A stretch of 64,000 bases of DNA from Pseudonocardia sp. HH130629-09 (lineage in GTDB: Bacteria > Actinomycetota > Actinomycetes > Mycobacteriales > Pseudonocardiaceae). Position 1 is the stretch's first letter; every line of letters begins with the position of its first letter. Shown here piece by piece: positions 56,084 through 64,000 of this stretch. The DNA lies in contig NZ_CP011868.1 in the NCBI RefSeq assembly GCF_001294645.1, forward strand, positions 1,302,001-1,366,000, given 5' to 3'. Under the pieces are notes generated by a model, which saw nothing but the letters and a program-made list of their open reading frames with translations, ran no database searches and was not told the origin of the DNA. The position numbers were made by a program, and so were the translations under genes.

Positions 56084-59000
56084 GTGGTCGGGGTGCTGAG
56101 TATCGCCTCGGGCTACAGCCCTGAGTACTTGTTGAAGGAGGTCGCGGCAGGGCGGGAGAACTACTACACCGGTGCGGTCGCCGAGGGCGAGCCGCCGGGG
56201 CGTTGGTGGGGGGCCGGGGCGGACAAACTGGGGCTCACCGGTCTGGTCGATGCCCAGGACATGCGTGCGGTCTACGAGCGGTTCCTCGATCCGCGGGACG
56301 AGGGGTTCGGTGACCGGTCCCGGTGGGACGAGGTCGGGACGCTGGGACACGCGGGACGCAAGTTCCTGTCCGAGGACGACCTCTACGCCGCCGCGCTGGA
56401 ACGCGAACCGGACGCTTCGGCGGAACGCCGCGCGGAGCTCCGGACCGAGGCCGGGAAGGCGGCCCGGCACAATGTGGCGTTCCTGGACGCGACGTTCTCC
56501 GTGCAGAAGTCGGTGACGCTGCTGCACACCGCGTTCGAGGCTCGCGAGGTCGCCGCCCGCAACGCCGGTGACGAACAGACGGCGGCCGCGTGGGGCGAGT
56601 TCCGTCAGGCGGTCGAGGACGCGATCTGGGCCGGTAACAACGCCGCCCTGGCCTACCTGCAGGACAAGGCCGGGTACTCGAGGATCGGGCACCACGGTGG
56701 CGCGGCCGGGCGGTGGGTGGACTCGGACGCCTTCGTCGTCGCGTCGTTCTTCCAGCACGACTCCCGGGATCGGGACCCGCAGCTGCACATCCACAACACG
56801 ATCCTCAACCGCGTCGAGGGCCCGGACGGGGCGTGGCGCACTCTGGACGGGCGCAGCCTGTTCCGGTGGCGGCCCGCGGCCGCGGCGGTGGCCGAGCGCA
56901 CGACCGAGGAGCGGATCACCCACGCGCTGGGGATGGGGCTGGCGACCCGCCCGGACGGCAAGTCCCGCGAGGTCGTCGGCATCGCCGAGGAGACCCTCGC
57001 CCTGTTCTCCTCGCGCCGCCGCGCGGTCGCGGCCAAGACCGCGGAGCTGTTCGAGTTCTTCGAGGCTCGTTACGGCCGGGCCCCGAACTCCGCCGAGCGC
57101 GACCGGATCTCGCGGCAGGCCACGTTCGCCACGAGGGCGTCGAAGTCCCACGACGGCGAGACCCGCGAGGAGTTCCTCGACCGGATCAACAACCGGATGC
57201 GCGCCGACATCGACGGCGGCCTGGCCGCGGTCGCCGACGCCGCGCTGGCCGCCCGCCGCGACGGCGTCACCCCGCAGGCGTTCAACCCCCACGCGGTGAT
57301 CGAGCTGGCGCTGGCCGATGTCGCGTCACGCAAGGCGGGGTGGACCCGCGCGGACCTGACCCGTGCCATCAACGCCGCCTTGCCGGACTACCTCGGCGTT
57401 CCTGAGGGCGCCGACGTCGGGGAGCTGCTCGACCAGCTCACCGATGAGGCCCTGCAGTACGCGGTCGCGATGGATGCCGAACGTCCCGGTGAGGGTCTGC
57501 TGCCGCCCGAGCTGCGTCTCGACAACGGCGAGTCCGTGATGCGAGCTCCGGGCGGGCGGATCTACTCCACCCCTGATCAGGTCCGCTCCGAGCGGGTCCT
57601 GCTGGCCGCGACCGGGTCCCGCGACGGCGCCGCGCTCACCGATCAGGCTGCGGCCGAGTTCCTGGCCCGGCTCGACGGCGACGGGGTGCGTCTCGGCGCC
57701 GACCAGGCCGCCGCGGTGCGCGGCATCCTCACCTCCGGCGCCCGGGTCGAGACCCTCATCGGGCCGGCCGGGACCGGGAAGTCATTCGTCGTCGGCACTC
57801 TCGCCCGGGCCTGGACCGACCCTGACTCGGCACGTCGAGTGTTCGGGTTGGCGACCAGCCAGGTCGCCACCGACGTCCTGACCGGCGAAGGCCTGACCGC
57901 GCGGAACGTGACCCAGTGGCTCGCGACCCAGGACCGGCTCGCCGCCGCCCAGTCGGAGCGCCGCACCGTCGACGGGGACGAGGCGTGGCGGCTGCGCGAC
58001 GGCGATCTTGTCGTCGTCGACGAGTCCGCGATGACCGACACCGCCGCGCTCGCCGCGATCCACGACCACGTCCACACGGCGGGGGCGAAGCTGCTGCTGG
58101 TCGGGGACCACAAGCAGCTCGCCGCCGTCGGTGCCGGTGGCGGGATGGACATGCTCGCCGCGGCAGGGTCGCGCTACGAGCTGACCGACGCCCGCCGCTT
58201 CACCGGCGGGTGGGAACGCGCCGCGTCGCTGCGCCTGCGGGCAGGGGACGAGACGGTGCTGCGCGAGTACCACCAGCAGGGCCGGCTGATCGACGGCGGG
58301 ACATGCGACGACGCCGAGACCTCGGCTGCGCGGGCGTGGCTGGCCGACACCCTCGACGGGCGCCGGTCGCTGCTGTTGGTCGACACCAACGACCAGGCCG
58401 CGCGCCTGTCCGCGCAGCTGCGCAACGAGCTGGTCCGGCTCGGACACGTCGCCGAGCACGGTGTCCCGCTCGGGCTGCAGGGCACTTTCGCCGGGGTCGG
58501 GGACCTGGTCCAGGCCCGCAGCAACGGCTGGAACTTCATCGGCGTCGAGGGCAACCGGCGCGGACCGATCAACCGCGAGACCTACCGCGTCACCGCCGTC
58601 CGCGAGGACGGCGCACTCGAAGTCACCACCGACCCCGACAGCAGCACCGGCGCCGACGAGCGGCTGGTGCTGCCCGCCGACTACGTCGACGCCCACCTGG
58701 CCCTCGGCTACGCCTCCACCGTTCACGCCGCCCAGGGCTCCACCGTCGACACCACCCACACCGTGGCCACTCAGACCACCACCCCCGCCGCGTTCTACGT
58801 GGGCATGTCCCGCGGCCGGCAGGCGAACACCGCGCACGTCGCCACTCGGACCGGGCCCGACGACCCGGCCCGCGGCACCACCACCGGGCACAGCCTGCAC
58901 CGCGACCCCGTCGCCGTCCTCGCGGCGATCCTCGACACCAGCGAGCAGGCCGTGACCCGCTCCTCGCTCACTCTCGCTGCTGACTCCGCTGCCGAAGCGG

Positions 59001-60394
59001 GCAGCACCCGCACCGCCGCCGACCTGCTCGCCGACGCCGCCCAGCTCGCCGCGACCGAACGCACCCACGACGCCCTCGACCGCCTCACCGCGACCGGAGC
59101 CCTCACCGTCGCCCAGCGCACCCGCATCGCGGCCGAGGACGGCACGGGCGCCCTGACGCGGATCTTGCGCCGCGCCGAACTCGCCGGTCACGACCCCGAC
59201 ACCGTGCTGACCGACGCCGTCGAACGGGGCCCGCTCACCGGCGCACGGAACGTGTCCAACGTCGTCTACTCCCGCATCCGCGCCGCCCACAGGTTCGACC
59301 CGACCGGCAAATCCTGGGCCGACTGGACCCCGCGCACCTACGACAAGGAGTGGGACACCTACCTCCGTGCGCTCGCCGAGGCCGCCGACGACCGCGCCCA
59401 CGCGCTTGGCGCCGAGCATGCCGACGAACCCCAGCCGTGGGCCGTCGCCGCGTTCGGCGAGGTCCCCGTCGAGGCCCCGGCCCGCGCTGCGTGGGCCGAC
59501 GCCGTCGGGAGGGTCGCCGCCTACCGGGAGGCGCGCGGGCACGACGACCCCGACGACGCCCTCGGCCCGGCCCCGCTGCCCGGGCAGGTCGAGCAGTTCG
59601 CCGCCTACCGGGCCGCGTGGCGCGACCTCGGACGCCCCGAGATCGACCGCGAACACCTGGAGCTGTCCAACGGGCAACTCCGGATGCGCGTGCGTGCCTA
59701 CGAGCGTGAGCTCGCCGCCGCGCCCCGCTACGTCGCCAACGAGCTCGCCGCCACCCGCCAAACCGCTACCCGCCACCAGCAGGACGCCGCCCTACACCGC
59801 GCTGAAGCCGACACCGCGACCGACCCGACCGAACGACAGCGCCTCACCGACGAAGCCACCCAAGCCGCCGCCCTGGCCGCGGTCCTTGAACAGCGCGCGG
59901 CGGAGCTGGCCGAGGTCGACCAGGCCCGCAGCCGGTGGCTCGCCCACACCGCCGAGACCCGCGCCCAGGCGGAGCTGTCCAAGGCTGAGCTGTCGGCCCG
60001 CGACGCCGACGACGATCCCGACGACCGGGTCACCGCCGCCGAATGGAAGACCGCCCACGACACCGCCCTGGCCGACGAGGAACAGCACCGTCAGATCACC
60101 GAAGACGACATCACCGACCACCTGAACGACGACCGCCCCGACGACCCGGCCGCCGCCGAGACGCGGCGGGAGGACGTGCGCGAGGTCCCGCCCGCCCAGA
60201 TCGGGGAGGACGTCGTGCGGGTCCCGGAGGCCGAGCAGACCGAACAGGCGGTCCAGCACGCCCGACGGGTGCTCGACGAGATCGCCTACCGCGACTCCGC
60301 CGACGAGCCCGACAACGACGAACGAGCCGCCCACCTCACCCGCTGGCACACCGACGACACCGCTGACTCATGGGGAGACGACGCGATGCCGTGA
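56084..60394 (+). CDS. MobF-family conjugative relaxase-helicase (TraA/TrwC-like)
   Basis: This 1436-residue protein nicks the transfer origin and unwinds the plasmid strand. The N-terminal relaxase has Tyr27-Tyr28 in ENYYTG and the metal His triad His225, His235, His237 in QHDSRDRDPQLHIHN. The RecD-like helicase has GPAGTGKS at 560-567, VVDESAMTD and VHAAQGST. The C-terminal 400 residues are helical and acidic. Together with the coupling protein it makes the element mobilisable; no VirB4 or other channel genes lie in the window. Confidence 0.93.
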   Translation: MVGVLSIASGYSPEYLLKEVAAGRENYYTGAVAEGEPPGRWWGAGADKLGLTGLVDAQDMRAVYERFLDPRDEGFGDRSRWDEVGTLGHAGRKFLSEDDLYAAALEREPDASAERRAELRTEAGKAARHNVAFLDATFSVQKSVTLLHTAFEAREVAARNAGDEQTAAAWGEFRQAVEDAIWAGNNAALAYLQDKAGYSRIGHHGGAAGRWVDSDAFVVASFFQHDSRDRDPQLHIHNTILNRVEGPDGAWRTLDGRSLFRWRPAAAAVAERTTEERITHALGMGLATRPDGKSREVVGIAEETLALFSSRRRAVAAKTAELFEFFEARYGRAPNSAERDRISRQATFATRASKSHDGETREEFLDRINNRMRADIDGGLAAVADAALAARRDGVTPQAFNPHAVIELALADVASRKAGWTRADLTRAINAALPDYLGVPEGADVGELLDQLTDEALQYAVAMDAERPGEGLLPPELRLDNGESVMRAPGGRIYSTPDQVRSERVLLAATGSRDGAALTDQAAAEFLARLDGDGVRLGADQAAAVRGILTSGARVETLIGPAGTGKSFVVGTLARAWTDPDSARRVFGLATSQVATDVLTGEGLTARNVTQWLATQDRLAAAQSERRTVDGDEAWRLRDGDLVVVDESAMTDTAALAAIHDHVHTAGAKLLLVGDHKQLAAVGAGGGMDMLAAAGSRYELTDARRFTGGWERAASLRLRAGDETVLREYHQQGRLIDGGTCDDAETSAARAWLADTLDGRRSLLLVDTNDQAARLSAQLRNELVRLGHVAEHGVPLGLQGTFAGVGDLVQARSNGWNFIGVEGNRRGPINRETYRVTAVREDGALEVTTDPDSSTGADERLVLPADYVDAHLALGYASTVHAAQGSTVDTTHTVATQTTTPAAFYVGMSRGRQANTAHVATRTGPDDPARGTTTGHSLHRDPVAVLAAILDTSEQAVTRSSLTLAADSAAEAGSTRTAADLLADAAQLAATERTHDALDRLTATGALTVAQRTRIAAEDGTGALTRILRRAELAGHDPDTVLTDAVERGPLTGARNVSNVVYSRIRAAHRFDPTGKSWADWTPRTYDKEWDTYLRALAEAADDRAHALGAEHADEPQPWAVAAFGEVPVEAPARAAWADAVGRVAAYREARGHDDPDDALGPAPLPGQVEQFAAYRAAWRDLGRPEIDREHLELSNGQLRMRVRAYERELAAAPRYVANELAATRQTATRHQQDAALHRAEADTATDPTERQRLTDEATQAAALAAVLEQRAAELAEVDQARSRWLAHTAETRAQAELSKAELSARDADDDPDDRVTAAEWKTAHDTALADEEQHRQITEDDITDHLNDDRPDDPAAAETRREDVREVPPAQIGEDVVRVPEAEQTEQAVQHARRVLDEIAYRDSADEPDNDERAAHLTRWHTDDTADSWGDDAMP

Positions 60395-60596
60395 TGCACT
60401 CCGTCCCGCGCTTTACCCCGCTCGTCGTCGAGGCGTGCACCGCGAGACCTGCGGGCGAGAGCTTGGCGGCTGAGGCACTGAGCTCGCGGAGGTCGGCGTG
60501 ATAGCGCCGTCAGCGGGCTTCCTACCGACCGGCCACCGTGTTCACACCCGATTCGTCCTCGTCCCAATGCGGTTCCCCCGAGATCGTGGAGGGTTC

Positions 60597-61505
60597 TTAT
60601 GCCGCGTCTCGGGTGAGGGCGGCGTTCTCGTAGTTGATCGGTGAGAGCCCGGCGGCGGCACTGTGTCGCCGCCGGTGGTTGTAGAAGCCGTAACACCAGT
60701 CGATGACCGCCGCCCGCGCCCTACTGATGGTGTCGAAGTCGTTGCGGGACAGCACTTCCCACTCCAGGCTGGAGAAGAACGCCTCCGCCGCGGCATTGTC
60801 GAAACACGACCCGACCCGGCCCATCGACTGACGGATGTCGAGCCGCCGACACAGAGCGGTGAACGCGCCCGCGGTGTAGGTCGACCCGCGGTCGGTGTGG
60901 AAGATCACCCCGGCGATTCGGTCCGCCCCGCCGCGGGCCGCCACCGCCATCCGGATCGCCGCACACGCCAGCTCGGGGTTCGGGTGCAGCCCCGTGGCCG
61001 CGCCGAGCAGCCGCCGCGAGTACAGGTCGATCACCGTGGCCAGATACAACTTCCCGGCCGCGGTGGGGATCTCGGTCATGTCCCCGACCCATCTGCGGTT
61101 CGGCTCGGCCGCAGTGAAACCCCGACGAAGCAGGTCCGGGAACTTCGGCGCCGTGCGGTCCTGGCGGGTCAGTCCGTTGTGCCGCTTGATCCGGCGGGCG
61201 ACCAGGCCCTGGCGGCGCATCGAGTCCGCCACGGTCTTCTCCGACACCCGCCATCCGGCCTCACACAGGTCGGCGTGCAGACGGGGTGAGCCGTGTAGCC
61301 GCTGGGCGTCGTCGAACGCCACGGCCACGGCGGCGTCCCACGCGCAGCGGCGCTTCTCGGTCGCGGTGGCACCACCGTCGGAACGCGCGGCGCGGTCGAG
61401 CCACTTGTACAGCCAGGAGATCGACACCCCCAACAGGGCGCAGGCCAGCGTGTGCGGCACCCGGTGGAAGGTCCTCTGGTCGGCGATGAAACGGGCCACG
61501 CTCAC
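60597..61505 (-). CDS. IS3-family transposase OrfB
   Basis: This 302-residue DDE transposase has the HTH_21-like start (ARFIADQRTFHRVPHTLACALLGV). The catalytic residues are in WVGDMTEIPT, VIFHTDRGSTY and the Glu in FFSSLEWEVLS. GTG 61505 overlaps the orfA stop, with AAGGAGG upstream. Frameshifting with OrfA is also possible. Confidence 0.92.
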   Translation of the reverse strand: MSVARFIADQRTFHRVPHTLACALLGVSISWLYKWLDRAARSDGGATATEKRRCAWDAAVAVAFDDAQRLHGSPRLHADLCEAGWRVSEKTVADSMRRQGLVARRIKRHNGLTRQDRTAPKFPDLLRRGFTAAEPNRRWVGDMTEIPTAAGKLYLATVIDLYSRRLLGAATGLHPNPELACAAIRMAVAARGGADRIAGVIFHTDRGSTYTAGAFTALCRRLDIRQSMGRVGSCFDNAAAEAFFSSLEWEVLSRNDFDTISRARAAVIDWCYGFYNHRRRHSAAAGLSPINYENAALTRDAA

Positions 61506-61792
61506 TTCGTCGCCTCCTTGACCCACAGGACCACGGATCGCTTGAGGACATCACGCTCCATCCGCAGCTCGGCGTTCTCCGCGCGCAGCCGCTTGAGCTC
61601 CTCGACGCCGCCGCGAGACAGGCCCTCGGTGTCCTCGCGGGCCTCTCGTGCACGGGCCACCCAGTTGCCCAGCGTGCCCTCGTTGACCCCCAGGTCACGG
61701 GCGACCTGGGCGATCGGCTTGCCCGTCTCCTCCACGACCCGGACCGCTCCGTCACGGAACTCCCGGTCGTAGCGCTTCCGTACCTCTGGCAT
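61502..61792 (-). CDS. IS3-family transposase OrfA
   Basis: This 96-residue DNA-binding protein has an HTH (AVRVVEETGKPIAQVARDLGVNEGTLGNWV) and a leucine-zipper-like helix (LKRLRAENAELRMERDVLK). It is followed by orfB in the overlapping frame. Confidence 0.9.
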   Translation of the reverse strand: MPEVRKRYDREFRDGAVRVVEETGKPIAQVARDLGVNEGTLGNWVARAREAREDTEGLSRGGVEELKRLRAENAELRMERDVLKRSVVLWVKEATK

Positions 61793-61978
61793 CGCTACCC
61801 CTTATAGCTGATGCCTCCCCGATCATGGGGGAACCGCACAACCTGCCACGACCTCCCCCCGGGGGCTTGCCGATAGAGCGCCAGTAGAAGGCGCGTAGCA
61901 GCGCGACGGACAGTGGTCGTCGTGGGTTGGGGCTGCCACCCACTGACAGCGACGAGCTAGACGGCAGGGGCTGCTTTG

Positions 61979-63055
61979 GTGGACGCTGGACGGATAGACG
62001 GGACCGGCTCGATCGGGGTCCGAGTAGCCGCGACTTTCGCCCTCGACCCACTGGTCGAGCCCCTCGAACGGAGGCTCTGTGCCGGGCCGGGGTCGTGGAC
62101 GACGCTCTCCTTCGCCCCCTACGGCCAGCTCGTGCGGGAGTTGCTCGGGCCCGCGACGGCCGGGCGCCTCGTAGCGCTGATCCGTTGGGAGGACTGGTTC
62201 CGTTACCGTACGGGCGGGGTCAGGCGCGCCGACCTGGATGCTGTACCGGAGGAGTTGCTCCGAGCGATTCGGCACCACCGAGTGAGCCGACTACTGATCG
62301 TGGTCTGTCCCCCGTCCACGGACGCGCCGGACCCCACCGATCTGGCCGGGCTTGACGAGCGTATCGCTCGGACCGCCCCAATAGTCTCCGGGGTAGAGAT
62401 CGCCTGGGCTCGCAACTGGGTGAGCCCAGGATGTGACGACGATGTCCGAGATCGGTTCTCGGATCGCATCGCACACGTCCCGTATACTGACGAGTTCTTC
62501 GAAGTACTGGCCGACCGGATCGTGAGCTGGATCGACGGTAGGGCGCTCGCGGCCGGTTCAGCCGATGTCGTGACCACTTGCGGGTCGTTAGATGCAGCTG
62601 TCGCAAACACGCCGACTCTCGCAAAGTGCTCCGTGCTGAAGCAGCCTCCGGGACGCATCTTCGAGCTCCTCGCTGACCGTGCCGGACCATTGCACAATGG
62701 AGCGAGCCTCGGGTTGCTGGCCGTCGGCCTCGATCCACTAGCGAACGCCGACGCTGGTCTTGCGCCTGGCTCGCGGACCTGGGACGCGCTTGTCACTGAT
62801 CTCTCTCGTTCCGTCCGCGCATACCGGGCGGAATGCGCGGCCCGGCTACTGCTCGTGCTGCCCGAACGTCCCGCAGAACTGACGCCGGCGGGCAATCTCG
62901 CCCACCACGCATTCGCGTCGCTGCGGATGCTGATCGAGAACCTGCCCGGCGTCCTAGTGAGCGGAGCAGATCCCGCAATTCTGGCCGTTGCCCTGGCGGA
63001 CGTCGGAGAGATCGACGCGACACCGGACATCGAAATCCGAGGTGGAGTGGCCTGA
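61979..63055 (+). CDS. FkbH-like protein with unusual C-terminal half
   Basis: In this 358-residue protein, residues of about 15-165 match the N-terminal part of FkbH-like proteins: VAATFALDPLVEPLERRL, LSFAPYGQLVRELLGP, RWEDWFRY and AHVPYTDEFFEVLADRI. In FkbH a HAD phosphatase domain with DxDxT follows and makes glyceryl-ACP; here that motif is absent and the second half was not recognised. The gene lies just after an IS3 element and 1 base before the carrier-protein gene. The TTG/GTG start is uncertain. Local GC is lower than in core genes. Confidence 0.65.
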   Translation: MDAGRIDGTGSIGVRVAATFALDPLVEPLERRLCAGPGSWTTLSFAPYGQLVRELLGPATAGRLVALIRWEDWFRYRTGGVRRADLDAVPEELLRAIRHHRVSRLLIVVCPPSTDAPDPTDLAGLDERIARTAPIVSGVEIAWARNWVSPGCDDDVRDRFSDRIAHVPYTDEFFEVLADRIVSWIDGRALAAGSADVVTTCGSLDAAVANTPTLAKCSVLKQPPGRIFELLADRAGPLHNGASLGLLAVGLDPLANADAGLAPGSRTWDALVTDLSRSVRAYRAECAARLLLVLPERPAELTPAGNLAHHAFASLRMLIENLPGVLVSGADPAILAVALADVGEIDATPDIEIRGGVA

Positions 63056-63056
63056 C

Positions 63057-63284
63057 GTGGACATAGAGGAAGTTGTGAGTGACGTACTGGGCGTCGGTCG
63101 TTGGGAAGTCGTCGCCGAAACAGGCCTCGACCGGCTCGAGAACTGGGATAGCTCTCGACACATCCAAATCATCGTACGACTCCAGGAGGTGTTCCACGTG
63201 TCCTTCAGCGTCGCGGAGATGAAGCGCATGTCCTCGGTGCCGGCGATGTACACCGTCCTGCGAGAGAAGGGGGCCGTGGCCTGA
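63057..63284 (+). CDS. acyl carrier protein
   Basis: This 75-residue carrier has the phosphopantetheine site NWDSSRHIQI, where Ser in D-S-S stands in the place of the usual DSL. The rest has the four-helix pattern of discrete carriers from biosynthetic clusters. It is encoded between an FkbH-like protein and an E1-alpha subunit, with 1 base to each neighbour, so the operon is tightly coupled. Confidence 0.85.
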   Translation: MDIEEVVSDVLGVGRWEVVAETGLDRLENWDSSRHIQIIVRLQEVFHVSFSVAEMKRMSSVPAMYTVLREKGAVA

Positions 63285-63285
63285 T

Positions 63286-64000
63286 ATGACGACATCGCTG
63301 ACCGGAACACCGATCGCCGCGACCGTGCCTGACGAGGACCTCAAGCTCCTGCTGCTGATTCGGCACGTGGAGTACGCCCTGCTCGATCTCTTCGCAGAAG
63401 GCGCTGTAGGGGGCACCTTGCACACCTGCTTGGGGCAGGAATATGTCCCGGTCGCCCTGCGCCCGTTCCTCTCCGATGCGTTCGTGCTCAGCAACCACCG
63501 TGGTCACGGCCACTACCTGGCGCATTACGAAGATCCGGTCGGCCTTCTCGCCGAGGTCTTGGGTCGTCGGGGAGCGGTATGCGGCGGGCGCGGTGGAAGT
63601 CAGCACATCTACCGCGACCGATTCCTGTCCACTGGTGTGCAGGGCGAAAGCGTACCGGTGGGGTGCGGGATCGCGCTCGGCGCCAAGCGCCGCGGCTCCC
63701 CGCGTCTAGTCGTCATCTATATCGGGGACGGGACTTGGGGCGAGGGTTCGGTCTACGAAGCGCTGAACATGGCGGCTCTGTGGGGCCTGCCGGTCGTGCT
63801 GGTCGTGGAGAACAACGGGATCGCGCAGTCCACCCGGACCTCGACTCAGATGGCTGGCACGGTGTGCGGTCGGGCCGCCGGCTTCGGGATCGAGCACGTG
63901 ATGGTCGACGACGTGGACGTGCTCAGGATCCGCACGCGGCTCGAGGACCCGTTCCGAGATGTGGTTGACCGGCAACGGCCGCTAGTCGTCGAGTTCGCCA
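63286..64000 (+). CDS. thiamine-diphosphate dehydrogenase E1-alpha subunit (partial)
   Basis: The first 238 residues are present and run off the window. They match 2-oxo acid dehydrogenase E1-alpha: TLHTCLGQEYVPVAL near the N-terminus, HRGHGHYLA, GGRGGSQHI and the cofactor motif GDGTWGEG with ENN 25 residues later. With a discrete carrier protein it recalls the E1-like enzymes that load a hydroxyacetyl unit in naphthyridinomycin and quinocarcin synthesis. The ATG is 1 base after the carrier's stop. A beta subunit should follow. Confidence 0.88.
   Translation, partial: MTTSLTGTPIAATVPDEDLKLLLLIRHVEYALLDLFAEGAVGGTLHTCLGQEYVPVALRPFLSDAFVLSNHRGHGHYLAHYEDPVGLLAEVLGRRGAVCGGRGGSQHIYRDRFLSTGVQGESVPVGCGIALGAKRRGSPRLVVIYIGDGTWGEGSVYEALNMAALWGLPVVLVVENNGIAQSTRTSTQMAGTVCGRAAGFGIEHVMVDDVDVLRIRTRLEDPFRDVVDRQRPLVVEFA

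Larger units (their letters stand above)
60568..61838 (-). mobile_element. IS3-family insertion sequence, 1271 bp
   Basis: The 25-bp terminal inverted repeats start TGCGGTTCCCCC and match at 22 of 25 positions. CAA at 60565-60567 and 61839-61841 is a 3-bp target duplication, as in the family. It carries orfA and orfB on the minus strand. It separates the relaxase from the biosynthetic genes. Confidence 0.93.

Noticed and set aside
55878..56099. 73-residue ORF overlapping the DUF2637 stop by ATGA
   Set aside because: Its composition is unlike the neighbours, it overlaps the relaxase start, has no family signs and covers likely oriT repeats.
42835..64000. prophage
   Set aside because: No capsid, portal, terminase or tail genes were seen; transfer genes (coupling protein, relaxase) point to a conjugative or mobilisable element.

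Overview
The window is very GC-rich, has closely packed genes and uses many GTG starts. Its core gene order matches the actinomycete family Pseudonocardiaceae, and Pseudonocardia is my best guess. The order miaB, membrane protein, DUF349 protein, dioxygenase-like protein, miaA, dapF, hflX, lexA, nrdR is the same neighbourhood seen in Mycobacterium tuberculosis around Rv2733c to Rv2718c. The fatty-acid block fabD-fabH-acpP-fabF with a PucR-type regulator is the Streptomyces arrangement.

Positions 1-9000 hold the end of an S9 peptidase, an ABC-type ATPase, a gluABCD-like amino-acid ABC importer, a two-component system, a MerR regulator with an oxidoreductase under a typical MerR promoter, and an orphan TAXI-type binding lipoprotein. 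Positions 9059-24760 are the conserved block of tRNA modification, lysine/peptidoglycan precursor, ribosome GTPase, SOS and ribonucleotide reduction genes. Divergent from lexA lie two related small membrane proteins, each with its own SOS box. Positions 24773-32265 hold a hydrolase, an IS5 and an IS481 copy inserted at one CCTAGG target, a Nudix gene, a methyltransferase, a small excisionase-like regulator, a metallo-hydrolase and a DUF3145 gene. Positions 32309-42659 hold the FAS II operon, a frameshifted FasR-like regulator, pirin, cold shock protein, aceE, a DUF3052 gene and an AhpE peroxiredoxin that appears to start at CTG.

At 42673 a tRNA-Val(UAC) gene marks the left edge of an integrative element. 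Its integrase carries a C-terminal GntR-type domain. Cargo and control genes follow: a hydrolase-MerR pair whose regulator is split by a 165-bp MITE-like insertion, a regulator with two GntR domains, a Nudix protein, an HTH/TPR regulator and an excisionase-like protein behind a double palindromic operator. A transfer module comes next (WhiB-like protein, type IV coupling protein, DUF2637 membrane protein, 1436-residue MobF relaxase-helicase). An IS3-family element lies at 60568-61838. Beyond it, in DNA of lower GC, begins a tightly coupled operon of an FkbH-like protein without a visible HAD motif, an acyl carrier protein and a thiamine-diphosphate E1-alpha subunit, cut by the window end. It looks like the start of a biosynthetic cluster carried on or next to the element. 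No second attachment site for the tRNA is visible, so the right end of the element is probably outside the window.
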